64,000 bases of DNA from Cryobacterium sp. HLT2-28. GTDB taxonomy: Bacteria > Actinomycetota > Actinomycetes > Actinomycetales > Microbacteriaceae. Shown piece by piece: positions 42,350 to 54,216 of the stretch (the stretch's first letter is position 1; each line of letters opens with the position of its first letter). Below the pieces are notes generated by a model that made no database searches, was not told the DNA's origin, and saw only the letters and a program-made list of their open reading frames with translations. The stretch lies in assembly GCF_004402495.1 (NCBI RefSeq), contig NZ_SOFH01000008.1, positions 171,384-235,383 on the forward strand, given 5' to 3'. A program made the translations under genes and the position numbers.

Positions 42350-45031
42350 TCAGTGCGCGGCGGCATCCCAGTTCGCGCCTCGGCCGACCTGCACCTCGAG
42401 CGGCACGAGCAGGTCGGCCGCCGTCTCCATCCGGTGGGTCACCACGGCGCGGAGGGCGTCCCATTCCCCGGGCGCGACCTCGAAGATCAGTTCGTCGTGG
42501 ACCTGCAGCATCATCCGGGACTCGAGGGCGCCCTCGGCAAGGTCGTCGGCGATGCCGTTCATCGCGATCTTCATGATGTCGGCGGCCGACCCCTGGATCG
42601 GCGCGTTGAGGGCCGCGCGTTCCGCGTTCTCGCGGAGCACCCGGTTGGCGCTGTGCAGTTCGGGGAAGGGGCGCCGGCGGCCGAAGATGGTGGCGGTGTA
42701 GCCGTCGAGCTTGGCCTGTTCGACGACATGCCTGAGGTAGTCCCGCACCGCGCCGAACCGGGCGAAGTAGTCACCGATCAGCTGTTTGGCTTCCTTCGTG
42801 TCGATCCGGAGCTGGCGGGACAGCCCGAATGCGCTCAGCCCGTAGGCGAGGCCGTAGGACATCGCCTTGACCTTGGTGCGCATCTCGGGGGTGACGTCGG
42901 CGGGGGCGACGCCGAAGACGCTCGCGCCGACGAACCGGTGCAGGTCCTCGCCGGCGTTGAAGGCCTCGATCAGCCCGGCGTCCTCGGAGAGGTGCGCCAT
43001 GATGCGCATTTCGATCTGGGAGTAGTCCGCGGTGAGGAGGCACTCGCTGCCGGGCCCGGCGTGGAAGGCGGCGCGGATGCGGCGGCCCTCTTCGGTGCGC
43101 ACGGGGATGTTCTGCAGGTTGGGGTCGGTCGACGAGATGCGCCCGGTGGCCGTGCCGATCTGCACGTAGTTGGTGTGGATGCGGCCGGTCGCGTCGATGG
43201 CCTTGTCGAGGGTCTCCACGATCTGGCGCAGCTTGGTCGCGTCGCGGTGCTGCAGGAGCAGGTCGAGGAAGGGGTGCGGGTTGCTGGCCTGCAGGTCGGC
43301 GAGGGCGCCGGCATCCGTGGAATACCCGGTCTTGTTCGCCCGGGTCTTCGGCATCCCGAGCTGGTCGAACAGCACCTCCTGGAGCTGCTTGGGCGACCCG
43401 AGGTTGACCTCGCGGCCGATCTCGGCGTAGGCGCCCGCGGCCAGGGCGGCGGAGCGTTCGCCGAGTTGGGCGGACAGCGCCGACAGCTCGTCGTGCGAGA
43501 CGGCGACCCCGGTCAGTTCCATGTCCACGAGCGCGACCAGGGTGGGCATCTCAATGCCCGTCAGCACCCGCTGGGAGCCCTCGTCGAGCTGCGCGGCCAG
43601 GACCTGGGCCAGGCGGACGGTGTACCACGCCTGCATGGGGACTCCCCCGGCCTCGGCCTCGTCCGGCACGAGCTGGTTGGGGTCGTGCACGGGGAGGGTC
43701 TCGTCGAGATAGCGGGAGACCAGGTCGGTGAGCGTCTTGTCGGGGCCGCCCGGGCGCAGCAGCCAGCCGGCGATGAGGGTGTCGGCAGCCAGGCCGGTGA
43801 AGGCCAGGTTGCTGCGGCGCAACGCCTTGATCTGGTTTTTGGCGTCGTGCATGATCTTGGGCGAGTCGCTGGCGAGCCATTCCTCGAGGGGGAGGTAGTC
43901 GGTGCGGCCCGGCTGCCAGGGCAGGTTGACGGTCTCGGTCGGGCCGGCCAGGCCGAACCCGATCGCCTTGCCGTCCTGCACCTCGACGCACAGGCCGACG
44001 CCCTCCGGCGAAGCCGCCACGGCCCGGCCGATCCAGGCGCCGAGTTCCTCGTCGAGCAGGTCCTGGGCGGCGGGCGCCGTCGGGGCGGGGACGGTTTCCG
44101 GGGCCGCGGCCGGAGTCGGGGCGGAGTCACCCTCCACGGGCCCACCCTCGAGCTTGATCACCCGCTCGAGCAGGGTCTTGAATTCGAGCCGGCCGAAGAT
44201 CTCGCGCACGGCCGGTTCGTTGATCTGGCCGCGGGCCAGGTCGGTGATCTGCACGGGCAGGTCGAGGTCGGTCACCAACCGGTTCAGCCGGCGGTTGCGG
44301 ATCGCGTTCTCCTTCTGCTCGCGCAGGTTGTTGCCGACGACGCCCTTGATCTCCTCGGCGTGTTCGAGGATCCCGTCGAGGCTGCCGTACAGTCCCAGCC
44401 ATTTCACGGCTGTCTTCTCGCCGACCTTGGAGATGCCGATCAGGTTGTCGCTGGTCTCGCCGACCAGCGCCGCGACATCCGGATACTGGGCCGGCTCGAT
44501 GCCGTATTTCTCCATCACGCGCTCCGGGTCGTACCGGGTCAGTGCGGACACGCCCTGGCTGGCCGGATAGAGCAGGGTCACGTTGTCGTTGACGAGTTGG
44601 ATGGTGTCCCGGTCGCCCGAGACGACGAGCACGTGGTACCCCTCGGTGGTGCCGCGCACGGACAGGGTCGCGAGGATGTCGTCGGCCTCGAAGTCTTCCT
44701 TCGTCAGGGTCGTGATGTTCATCGCGGCGAGGGCGTCCTGGAGCAGCGGGACCTGGCCGATGAATTCGCTGGGAGTGCTGGCCCTGGTGCCCTTGTAGTC
44801 GGGGTACTCGCGGGTGCGGAAGGAGAACCGGGAGATGTCGAAGGCCACCGCGATGTGGGTGGGCTTCTCGTTGCGCAGCAGGCTCAGCAGCATCGAGATG
44901 AACCCGTGGATGGCGTTGGTGTGCTGCCCGTCCCGGGTCTGGAAACTGTCGACCGGGAGAGCATGGAACGCCCGGTAGGCCAGAGAATGGCCGTCGATGA
45001 TCATCAGGGTAGGCTTTTCGGAATCCAACAC
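42350..45031 (-). CDS. polA: DNA polymerase I
   Basis: An 893-residue polymerase for gap filling and primer removal. The N-terminal 5' nuclease (about 1-300) has LMIIDGHSLAYRAFHAL and EADDILATLS. The middle domain (about 330-500) lacks the DxE exonuclease motif (GVGLCVEVQDGK instead), so proofreading is probably absent, as in mycobacteria. The polymerase domain shows DYSQIEMRIMAHLSE, the O-helix region and MLQVHDELIFEV. GTG start at 45031 lies 6 bases after TAGGCT; probably leaderless. Confidence 0.97.
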   Translation of the reverse strand: MLDSEKPTLMIIDGHSLAYRAFHALPVDSFQTRDGQHTNAIHGFISMLLSLLRNEKPTHIAVAFDISRFSFRTREYPDYKGTRASTPSEFIGQVPLLQDALAAMNITTLTKEDFEADDILATLSVRGTTEGYHVLVVSGDRDTIQLVNDNVTLLYPASQGVSALTRYDPERVMEKYGIEPAQYPDVAALVGETSDNLIGISKVGEKTAVKWLGLYGSLDGILEHAEEIKGVVGNNLREQKENAIRNRRLNRLVTDLDLPVQITDLARGQINEPAVREIFGRLEFKTLLERVIKLEGGPVEGDSAPTPAAAPETVPAPTAPAAQDLLDEELGAWIGRAVAASPEGVGLCVEVQDGKAIGFGLAGPTETVNLPWQPGRTDYLPLEEWLASDSPKIMHDAKNQIKALRRSNLAFTGLAADTLIAGWLLRPGGPDKTLTDLVSRYLDETLPVHDPNQLVPDEAEAGGVPMQAWYTVRLAQVLAAQLDEGSQRVLTGIEMPTLVALVDMELTGVAVSHDELSALSAQLGERSAALAAGAYAEIGREVNLGSPKQLQEVLFDQLGMPKTRANKTGYSTDAGALADLQASNPHPFLDLLLQHRDATKLRQIVETLDKAIDATGRIHTNYVQIGTATGRISSTDPNLQNIPVRTEEGRRIRAAFHAGPGSECLLTADYSQIEMRIMAHLSEDAGLIEAFNAGEDLHRFVGASVFGVAPADVTPEMRTKVKAMSYGLAYGLSAFGLSRQLRIDTKEAKQLIGDYFARFGAVRDYLRHVVEQAKLDGYTATIFGRRRPFPELHSANRVLRENAERAALNAPIQGSAADIMKIAMNGIADDLAEGALESRMMLQVHDELIFEVAPGEWDALRAVVTHRMETAADLLVPLEVQVGRGANWDAAAH

Positions 45032-45037
45032 AGAGAC

Positions 45038-45043
45038 AGCCTA
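45038..45043 (-). promoter_or_regulatory. Putative -10 of polA (leaderless)
   Basis: TAGGCT on the minus strand, 6 bases before the GTG start; no Shine-Dalgarno. Confidence 0.5.
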
Positions 45044-45088
45044 CAAGCGTCGTCAGACGCGGGCAGGGTGCGGCGACCAAAGGTGATC

Positions 45089-45514
45089 ATGATCGAGAAG
45101 ACCGAAGACGCGTTGGCCTGGGTTCAGGAGCGCGGGGCAGGCAGCCTGGCCGAGAAGATGGGGATCGAGTTCGTCGAGTTCACGATCGAACGGGCGATCG
45201 CGCGGATGCCTGTCGAGGGCAACACCCAGCCGGCGATGCTGCTGCACGGCGGAGCCTACGTGGTGCTGGGCGAGTCGCTCGGGTCGATGGCGGCCAACCT
45301 GTACGCCGGTCACGGGCGTCTCGCGGTGGGCATCGAGATCAATGCCAGCCACACGGGGTCGGCCACGTCCGGCTATGTCACGGGCGTGTGCACGCCGCTG
45401 CATCTGGGCCGCACGCTGACCACCCACGAAATCGTCGTCACCGACGATCGGGGCCGGCGCTGTTCGACCATCCGGATCACCAACCTGATCAAGGAACTGC
45501 CGGCGTCTGCATAG
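45089..45514 (+). CDS. PaaI-type hotdog-fold thioesterase
   Basis: A 141-residue acyl-CoA thioesterase of the PaaI/MenI type. Family blocks are EGNTQPAMLLHGGAYVVLGESLGSMA (catalytic loop and helix), GIEINASHTGSATSGYV and GRRCSTIRITNLI. ATG 45089 has AAAGG 5 bases upstream; the GTG at 45083 is a possible alternative. Substrate unknown. Divergent from polA and convergent with pdtaR. Confidence 0.9.
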   Translation: MIEKTEDALAWVQERGAGSLAEKMGIEFVEFTIERAIARMPVEGNTQPAMLLHGGAYVVLGESLGSMAANLYAGHGRLAVGIEINASHTGSATSGYVTGVCTPLHLGRTLTTHEIVVTDDRGRRCSTIRITNLIKELPASA

Positions 45515-45519
45515 ACGCA

Positions 45520-45555
45520 ACGCAGGCAACCCGTCCACCCACGGTTTGCCTGCGT
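45520..45555. terminator. Bidirectional terminator between thioesterase and pdtaR
   Basis: Arms ACGCAGGCAACCCGT (45520-45534) and ACGGTTTGCCTGCGT (45541-45555) pair at 14 of 15 positions around a 6-base loop, right after the thioesterase stop and 26 bases past the pdtaR stop. Confidence 0.8.
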
Positions 45556-45581
45556 GTCTCGCTCAGAGTTGTGAGTGTCGC

Positions 45582-46187
45582 CTATTTCTTGGCGGAGAGC
45601 TGCTCGATGATCGCCTGGGCGACGTCGTGCATGGTGAGGCGACGGTCCATGGAGGCCTTCTGGATCCAACGGAACGACTCCGGCTCGGAGAGGCCCATCT
45701 TCTCGTTGAGCAGGCCCTTGGCCCGGTCGACGAGCTTGCGGGTCTCGAAGCGCTCGACCAGGTCGGCGACCTCGGCCTCGAGCGTGATGATCTGGCTGTA
45801 CCGGGAGAGGGCGATCTCGATCGCCGGGAGCAGGTCGTTCGGCGTGAACGGCTTGACGACGTAGGCCAGCGCGCCGGCCTCGGTCGCCCGCTCGACGAGC
45901 TCTTTCTGGCTGAAGGCCGTGAGCAGCACGACCGGCGCGATGTGCGCCTTGGTGATGCGTTCGGCGGCGGAGATGCCGTCGAGGTGCGGCATCTTCACGT
46001 CCATGATCACCAGGTCGGGCCGCAGCTCGGTGGCGAGGGCGACGGCGGTTTCGCCGTCGCCGGCTTCGCCGACCACTTCGAATCCGGCGTCGCGGAGGAT
46101 TTCGACGATGTCGAGGCGGATGAGGGACTCGTCTTCGGCCACGACAACGCGGCGAGGAGGAACTGGGGTGGAATCTTGGTCGGTCAC
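45582..46187 (-). CDS. pdtaR: ANTAR-domain response regulator (PdtaR type)
   Basis: A 201-residue regulator with a receiver domain (VVVAEDES, phospho-Asp63 in LVIMDVKMPHLDG, Lys in YVVKPFTP) and a C-terminal ANTAR RNA-binding domain (VDRAKGLLNEKMGLSEPESF, MHDVAQAII). ANTAR proteins act as antiterminators on paired-hairpin RNAs; the actinobacterial PdtaS-PdtaR pair is the closest match. No kinase gene adjoins. GTG start at 46187 is 7 bases after TAGGCT, so leaderless. Confidence 0.92.
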   Translation of the reverse strand: MTDQDSTPVPPRRVVVAEDESLIRLDIVEILRDAGFEVVGEAGDGETAVALATELRPDLVIMDVKMPHLDGISAAERITKAHIAPVVLLTAFSQKELVERATEAGALAYVVKPFTPNDLLPAIEIALSRYSQIITLEAEVADLVERFETRKLVDRAKGLLNEKMGLSEPESFRWIQKASMDRRLTMHDVAQAIIEQLSAKK

Positions 46188-46194
46188 GGGTCAA

Positions 46195-46200
46195 AGCCTA
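46195..46200 (-). promoter_or_regulatory. Putative -10 of pdtaR (leaderless)
   Basis: TAGGCT on the minus strand, 7 bases before the GTG start. It lies 3 bases from the opposing -10 of tRNA-Leu (46204-46209). Confidence 0.5.
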
Positions 46201-46203
46201 CGG

Positions 46204-46209
46204 TATTCT
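46204..46209 (+). promoter_or_regulatory. Putative -10 of tRNA-Leu
   Basis: TATTCT on the plus strand, 16 bases before the first tRNA base. No clear -35. Confidence 0.45.
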
Positions 46210-46225
46210 GATCCAGGTGTTGTGA

Positions 46226-46311
46226 GCCGGTGTGGCGGAATGGCAGACGCGGAGCACTCAAAATGCTTTGTTCGAGAGGACGTGTGGGTTCGAGTCCCAC
46301 CACCGGTACCA
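46226..46311 (+). tRNA. tRNA-Leu (anticodon CAA)
   Basis: An 86-base gene including encoded CCA. Acceptor arms GCCGGTG and CACCGGT (first pair is a G/U wobble), anticodon stem GAGCA/TGCTT around loop CTCAAAA giving CAA, a long variable arm as expected of a class II tRNA, and T arm GTGGG-TTCGAGT-CCCAC. It reads UUG codons. Confidence 0.95.
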
Positions 46312-46384
46312 ACACCCCCGCATCACCCCTCGCTCTCCCCCGGCGTCCCTGACGATTCCGCGGTTTGGCGAGAGTACGCAAATT

Positions 46385-46415
46385 CGCCCCTTCAGCTCCA
46401 CCGGAGGGGCGTTTT
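46385..46415 (+). terminator. Terminator of tRNA-Leu
   Basis: CGCCCCTTC and GGAGGGGCG form a 9-base stem (one G/U pair) around a 9-base loop, followed directly by TTTT. It lies 73 bases after the tRNA. Confidence 0.75.
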
Positions 46416-46463
46416 CTGCACTCTCGCGGCCGGGTCAGGGCTGAGGGGAGCAGCGGGGACGGA

Positions 46464-46502
46464 AAAGCCCCGCCGTCCGGCTGGGCCGGGCGGCGGGGCT
46501 TT
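46464..46502 (-). terminator. Terminator of pyk
   Basis: AAAGCCCCGCCG and CGGCGGGGCTTT pair perfectly over 12 bases, with an inner CCGG/CCGG helix, 13 bases after the pyk stop. On the minus strand the stem ends in TTTT. Confidence 0.85.
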
Positions 46503-46515
46503 CTCCGGGAACGAA

Positions 46516-47961
46516 CTAGTTCTTGGCGTAAGCCGGGTGAACCTCGTTGTGCGCGTCACCGACGCGGTGTACACGGATGTCGTTCGTGGAGCCGGCGATT
46601 CCGGGAGGGGAACCGCTGATCACGACAACCTTGTCACCGAGCTGGGCCAGACCCTGGCTGAGCAGGATGTCATCCACCTGTCCGAACATGGCGTCGGTGT
46701 GGGTGACCCGATCGACCAGGTAGGTCTGGATGCCCCAGCTGAGGGCAAGGCGACGACGGATGCCGGGCTCCGGGGTGAAGGCCAGCATCGGGATCTTCGA
46801 GCGCAGGCGGGACATCCGTCTGGCCGAGTCGCCTGACTCCGTGAAGATGCAGAGGAACTTCGCCTCGACGAACTCGGCTACCTCGATGGCGGCGAGGGTG
46901 ATCGCCCCACCCTGGGTGCGCGGCTTGTTCGTCAGCGGGGCAATGCGCTCCAGGCCGTGGTCCTCAGTCGACGCCACGATGCGCGCCATGGTCTGGACCG
47001 TGACGACGGGGTACTCCCCGACGCTGGTCTCGCCGCTGAGCATGACCGCGTCAGCACCGTCGAGCACGGCGTTGGCCACGTCGGACGTTTCCGCGCGGGT
47101 CGGGACCGGGCTGTGGATCATGGATTCCAGCATCTGGGTGGCCACGATGACCGGCTTGGCCATGCGACGAGCGAGCTCGACCGCCTGCTTCTGCACGATC
47201 GGCACGGCTTCCAGCGGCAGTTCGACGCCCAGGTCGCCACGGGCGACCATGATCGCGTCGAACGCGTCGACGATGCCTTCGAGGTTCTCGACGGCCTGCG
47301 GCTTCTCGATCTTCGCGATCACGGGGACGCGGCGGCCTTCTTCAGCCATGATCTCGTGCACGCGGGTGATGTCGGCGGCGTCACGGACGAACGACAGTGC
47401 GATCAGGTCCGTTCCGAGCCGGAGGCCCCAGCGCAGGTCGGCCTCGTCCTTTTCGGACAGGGCCGGCACGTTGACCGCGACGCCGGGCAGGTTGATGCCC
47501 TTGTTGTTGGAGACGGGGCCCGCGACGACGACCCTGGTGGTCACGACGGTGTCGTTCGTGGCAACGACCTCCACCTTGACCTTGCCGTCGTCGATGAGGA
47601 GGAAGTCCCCGGCCTTGACGTCCTGGGGAAGGCCCTTGTACGTGGTGCCGGAGAGTTCCCGGGTACCGACGACCTCTTCGATGGTGATCTTAAAGATGTC
47701 GCCGACGGCCAGTTCGTAAGGGCCGCCTTCGAACTTGCCGAGACGGATCTTCGGCCCCTGCAGGTCGACCATGACCGCGACGGCACGGCCGGAGTCATTC
47801 GCCGCCTTGCGGACATTCGCGTAAACGCCCTCGTGGACTTGGTAGTCCCCATGGCTGAGGTTCATCCGGCAGACATCGACGCCCGCATCGATGAGCGCTC
47901 GAATTTGATCGTAGCTGGATGCTGCCGGCCCGAGGGTGGCGACGATTTTGGCGCGTCTCAT
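46516..47961 (-). CDS. pyk: Pyruvate kinase
   Basis: A 481-residue glycolytic enzyme making pyruvate and ATP from phosphoenolpyruvate. N-terminal MRRAKIVATLGPAASS, substrate region RMNLSHG, active-site PVIAKIEKPQAVENL and KPVIVATQMLESMI are typical. ATG 47961 follows GGAGAATTTTCAGT. It follows gltD after 111 bases with a possible terminator between. Confidence 0.97.
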   Translation of the reverse strand: MRRAKIVATLGPAASSYDQIRALIDAGVDVCRMNLSHGDYQVHEGVYANVRKAANDSGRAVAVMVDLQGPKIRLGKFEGGPYELAVGDIFKITIEEVVGTRELSGTTYKGLPQDVKAGDFLLIDDGKVKVEVVATNDTVVTTRVVVAGPVSNNKGINLPGVAVNVPALSEKDEADLRWGLRLGTDLIALSFVRDAADITRVHEIMAEEGRRVPVIAKIEKPQAVENLEGIVDAFDAIMVARGDLGVELPLEAVPIVQKQAVELARRMAKPVIVATQMLESMIHSPVPTRAETSDVANAVLDGADAVMLSGETSVGEYPVVTVQTMARIVASTEDHGLERIAPLTNKPRTQGGAITLAAIEVAEFVEAKFLCIFTESGDSARRMSRLRSKIPMLAFTPEPGIRRRLALSWGIQTYLVDRVTHTDAMFGQVDDILLSQGLAQLGDKVVVISGSPPGIAGSTNDIRVHRVGDAHNEVHPAYAKN

Positions 47962-48017
47962 ACTGAAAATTCTCCGGTTTCCGCGCTTTTTTGGCGCTGT
48001 GGTGCTTTCGTGGGGTC

Positions 48018-48042
48018 AGAGACCACGGGGTGGTGGGTCTCT
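48018..48042 (-). terminator. Hairpin between gltD and pyk
   Basis: AGAGACC (48018-48024) pairs with GGTCTCT (48036-48042), extendable by two pairs past a bulge. 30 bases after the gltD stop; no U-tract. Could be a terminator or part of the pyk leader. Confidence 0.4.
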
Positions 48043-48072
48043 TGGGTGGTGATCACTTGGGTGTCGGACCAA

Positions 48073-49522
<1,450 letters not shown>

Positions 49523-49530
<8 letters not shown>

Positions 49531-52500
49531 TGGTTACCTCCAGAATGCGGTTCCAGACAACGTCGCCGTCGGGGTCGAGACCCTCGGCGACAGCATTCTG
49601 CCTGGTTGCCAGCACGGCCGCGTAGTCCCGCGGCAGCACCTTGACGAATGTGGACATGGTTCTTTCACGGTCGGCGAGCAGCCGGGCCGCGAGCGGTGAA
49701 TCGGTGTGGGCGCGGTGCTGTTCGAGCAGGTCGCGCACGATCTCCTGGTCGGCGATGCCGAGCGGCGACATGGTCAGTTCCCCGGTTTGCAACGCCTGGA
49801 AGTTGACGTTGTCGCTCCGGAGGTCGTAGATGTACGCGGTTCCGCCGCTCATGCCGGCCCCCAGGTTGCGCCCCGTCTCGCCGAGGATCACCGCGAGCCC
49901 GCCGGTCATGTACTCGAGGGCGTGGTCGCCGACGCCTTCGACGACGGCGGTCGCGCCCGAGTTGCGCACCAGGAACCGCTCCCCCACGATGCCGCGGATG
50001 AACATGCTGCCCTGGGTCGCGCCGTAGCCGATCACGTTGCCGGCGATGACGTTCTGCTCCGCGGGGAAGAGGCTGCGCCGGTCGGGGCGCACGATGATCT
50101 GTCCCCCGGAGAGGCCCTTTCCGACGTAGTCGTTCGAGTCGCCCTCGAGCCGCAGGGTGATCCCGCTCGGCAGGAACGCACCGAAGGACTGGCCGGCGGA
50201 TCCGGTGAGGGTGACGTCGATCGAACCGGCCGGGAGACCCTGTTCGCCGTGGCGCACGGTCACCTCGTGTCCGAGCATCGTACCGACCGCCCGTTCGGTG
50301 TTGCGGATGGGCAGCTCGATGGCGATCCTGCCGCCGTTCTCGAGCGCGCTGGCGCTCCGCCGGATGAGCTCGTTGTCGAAGTGCAGTTCCAGCTCGTGCT
50401 CCTGCGGGCGGCCGGATTGCCGCGGCTCACCGGCGGAGAAGTCCGGTCCGACCAGGATCGGCGACAGGTCGAGTCCGGATGCCTTCCAGTGCGAGAGAGC
50501 GCCGTCCACGTTGAGGATCTCCCGGTGCCCGATCGCCTCCTCGAGACTGCGGAAACCCAGACCGGCGAGGTACTCGCGTACCTCCTGGGCGATGAACTCG
50601 AAGAAGTTGATCACGTATTCGGCCTTGCCGGTGAAACGCTTCCGCAGCTCCGGGTTCTGGGTGGCGACGCCGACCGGGCAGGTGTCCAGGTGGCAGACGC
50701 GCATCATGACGCAGCCCTCGACGATCAGCGGGGCGGTGGCGAAGCCGAACTCCTCGGCGCCGAGCAGCGCGCCGATGACAACGTCCCTTCCGGTCTTGAG
50801 CTGACCGTCGACCTGCAGCACCACCCGGTCGCGCATGCCGTTGAGCATGAGCGTCTGCTGGGTCTCGGCGAGGCCGAGTTCCCACGGGGTTCCGGCGTGC
50901 TTGAGCGAGTTCAGCGGGCTGGCGCCGGTGCCGCCGTCGTGGCCGGAGATCAGGATCACATCGGACAGGGCCTTGGCGACGCCGGCCGCGACAGCGCCGA
51001 TGCCGGACTGGCTGACCAGCTTGGTGTGGATCCGCGCCTGGGGGTTGGCCCGTTTGAGGTCGAAGATCAGTTGTTTGAGGTCTTCGATCGAGTAGATGTC
51101 GTGGTGCGGCGGCGGCGAGATCAGACCGACTCCCGCGGTGGCGTGGCGGGTGCGGGCGATCCACGGATACACCTTCGTCGGCGGCAACTGGCCGCCCTCG
51201 CCGGGCTTGGCTCCCTGGGCGAGCTTGATCTGGATGTCGTCGGCGTGCGAGAGGTACATGCTCGTCACGCCGAACCGGCCGGACGCGACCTGCTTCACGG
51301 CGCTGCGCCGCTCGGGGTCGATCAGCCGGTCGAGGTCTTCACCGCCCTCGCCGGTGTTGGACTTGCCGCCGAGGCGGTTCATCGCGATGGCGAGCGTCTC
51401 GTGGGCCTCCGGCGAGATGGAGCCGTAGCTCATTGCTCCGGTCGCGAACCGCTTGACGATCGACTCGACCGACTCGACCTCGTCCAGCGGCACAGGGTGG
51501 CGCTTGCTGGTGTCGAAGGTGAACATGCCCCGCAGCGTCATCAGGCTCTCGGCCTGGTCGTCGACGAGTTTCGTGTACTCGCGGAAGATGTCGTACCGGC
51601 GGGTGCGGGTGGAGTGCTGGAGCCGGAAGATGGTCTCCGGGTTGAACAGGTGCGGTGACCCATCCCGGCGCCACTGGTACTCGCCCCCCGTGTTCAGGCG
51701 CTCGTGCGCGGTGACGGCGGCATCCTGCGGATAGGCGGAGGCGTGACGGGCCTCGTTCTCCGCGGCGATGACATCGATGCCGACCCCGCCGAGCTTGCTG
51801 GTGGTTCCGGTGAAGTACTGGTCGATGAATTCCTGGCTGAGGCCGACGGCCTCGAACGTCTGGGCTCCCGCGTACGACGAGACGGTGGAGATGCCCATCT
51901 TGGACATGATCTTGAGCACACCCTTGCCGAGGGCCTTGATCACGTTGCGCACGGCCTGTTCGGGCGTTCCGGACGTGATGTGGCCGCTGCGGACGAGGTC
52001 CTCGCAGGTTTCCATCGCCAGGTACGGGTTGACCGCGGACGCACCGTAGCCGATCAGGAGGGCCACGTGGTGCACCTCGCGCACATCGCCGGCCTCGACC
52101 ACGATGCCGACCTTCATCCGGTTCTCGGTGCGGATCAGGTGGTGGTGCACGGCGGCGATCATCAGCAGGGACGGGATCGGCGCGAAGTCCTTGTTGGAAT
52201 CACGGTCGGACAGCACGATGAACATCGCTCCGGCCTCGATGGCCGCGTCGGCCTCCAGGCACATCTCGGCGATCCGGGCGGACAGGGCGTCGGGCCCGTC
52301 GTCGAACCGGTAGAGCCCGCGGATGGTGGTGGTCGTGCGACTGCCCGGCGCGGTGTCGATGTGCTGGATCTTGGCCAGCTCGTCGTTGTCGATCACCGGG
52401 AAGTCGAGGACGACCTGCCGGGCGTGCTCCGGTCCGGCCGAGAGCAGGTTGCGCTCCGGGCCGAGCCCGAGCTTGAGCGAGGTGACGACCTCTTCCCGGA

Positions 52501-54100
52501 TCGAGTCGAGCGGCGGGTTGGTCACCTGCGCGAACTGCTGGGTGAAGTAGTCGAAGATGAGCCTCGGCCGGTCGCTGAGCACCGCGATCGGGGTGTCGGA
52601 ACCCATCGCTCCGAGCGGTTCCCCGCCGGTGCGCGCCATCGGCGCGAGCAGGACCCGCACCTCTTCCTCCGTGTAGCCGAAGGTGCGCTGGCGGCGCACG
52701 ACGGATGCCGGCGGGTGCACGATGTGCTCCCGGTCGGGCAGGTCCTTGAGGTTGATCCGGCCCGCGTCGAGCCAGGTTCCCCACGGTTCGCTGGCGGCCA
52801 GGTCGGCCTTGATCTCGTCGTCCTCGATCAGTCGCCCGGCGACGGTGTCGACGAGGAACATCTTGCCGGGGCGGAGCCGGCCCTTGCGCACGACGCGGGC
52901 GGGGTCGATGTCGAGCACGCCGATCTCGCTGGCAAGTACGACGAGTCCGTCATCGGTGATCAGGTAGCGGCCGGGGCGGAGTCCGTTGCGGTCGAGGGTG
53001 GCGCCGACCAGGGAACCGTCGGTGAAGACGATCGCGGCCGGCCCGTCCCACGGTTCCATCAACATGGAGTGGTACTCGTAGAAGGCGCGGCGTTCCTCGT
53101 CGAGGTCGGTCTGGTTCTCCCAGGCCTCCGGCACCATCATCATGACGGCGTGCGGGAGGGAACGCCCGGACAGGCTGAGCAATTCGACGACCTCGTCGAA
53201 CGAGGCGGAGTCGCTTCCGCCCGGGGTGACGATCGGCAGCAGCGGGGCCAGGTCGCCGAGCAGTTCGGATTCGAGTTGGGACTGGCGTGCCTGCATCCAG
53301 TTGCGGTTGCCCTGCACGGTGTTGATCTCGCCGTTGTGCGCGATCATCCGGAACGGCTGCGCGAGCGGCCAGGACGGGAACGTGTTCGTGGAGTACCGGG
53401 AGTGCACCAGTGCCAGCTTGGAGACGAACCTGGGGTCGGAGAGGTCAGGGTAGAACGGTTCCAGCTGAAGGGTGGTGACCATGCCCTTGTAGACCATGGT
53501 GCGGCAGGACAACGAAGCGAAGTAGATCTCCAGCTCTCGTTCGGCGCGCTTCCGCAGCCGGACCGCCTGGCGGTCCAGGGCGATGTCGCCGAGGGTCGAC
53601 CCGGCGTCGTCGGTTCGTTCGCTCTGCACGAAGAGCTGCTGGATCGCCGGCATGGCGGCCCTGGCCAGGTTCCCGACCTCGTCGGGACGCACGGGGACCT
53701 CGCGCCAGCCGAGGATCGTGAGGCCTTCTTCGCGCACGATCCGCGCGATCTCACGCTTGATCTTGCTGCGGGAGGTCGGGTCGGTGGGCAGGAAGACGTT
53801 GCCGACGGCGTACCGTCCGACCGCGGGGAGGGAGAAGTCCGTGACGGAGCGGAGGAAGTCGTCGGGGATCTGGGTGATGATGCCGGCGCCGTCGCCGGTA
53901 CCGGCATCCGAGCCCACCGCGCCGCGGTGTTCGAGGTTGCGGAGCGCGTCGAGGGCGAGCGTGATGATGTCGTGGCCGGCCGTGCCGCGCAGGGTGGCGA
54001 CCATGGCCAGACCGCAGGCGTCCCGTTCGTCGGCAGGGTTGTACAGCCCCTGGGGCTGCGGCACGCTGCTGAAGCGCGAGAAGAGGGGTGTGTGCGGCAT
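49523..54100 (-). CDS. gltB: Glutamate synthase large subunit
   Basis: A 1525-residue alpha subunit forming two glutamates from glutamine and 2-oxoglutarate. The N-terminal amidotransferase nucleophile is Cys29 in DERDACGLAMV, so a short propeptide is removed. The FMN/synthase domain is near GHDGGTGASPL, the 3Fe-4S cysteines are in CVMMRVCHLDTCPVG, and a C-terminal beta-helix follows. ATG 54100 (MPHTPLFSRF) has GAGGA upstream; the longer reading to 54193 is rejected. Cotranscribed with gltD. Confidence 0.97.
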
Positions 54101-54216
54101 GGGACCGTCCTCACGAAGTGACTGGCAAGTGGGGACGACGCTGGCCCGCTGAAAGTGGTCTGGTGCGCGGCGGCCCATGATACCGGGTGACAAGCCGTAG
54201 CGGGTTTTCCCTGGGG

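Noticed and set aside
42353..45514. Open reading of over 1000 codons on the plus strand opposite polA
   Set aside because: Antisense shadow of polA caused by high GC at third positions. Only its last 142 codons (from 45089) are real, as the thioesterase, with its own start and Shine-Dalgarno.
49706..54121. Two long plus-strand open readings opposite gltB
   Set aside because: Antisense to all conserved GltB motifs; compositional artefact.
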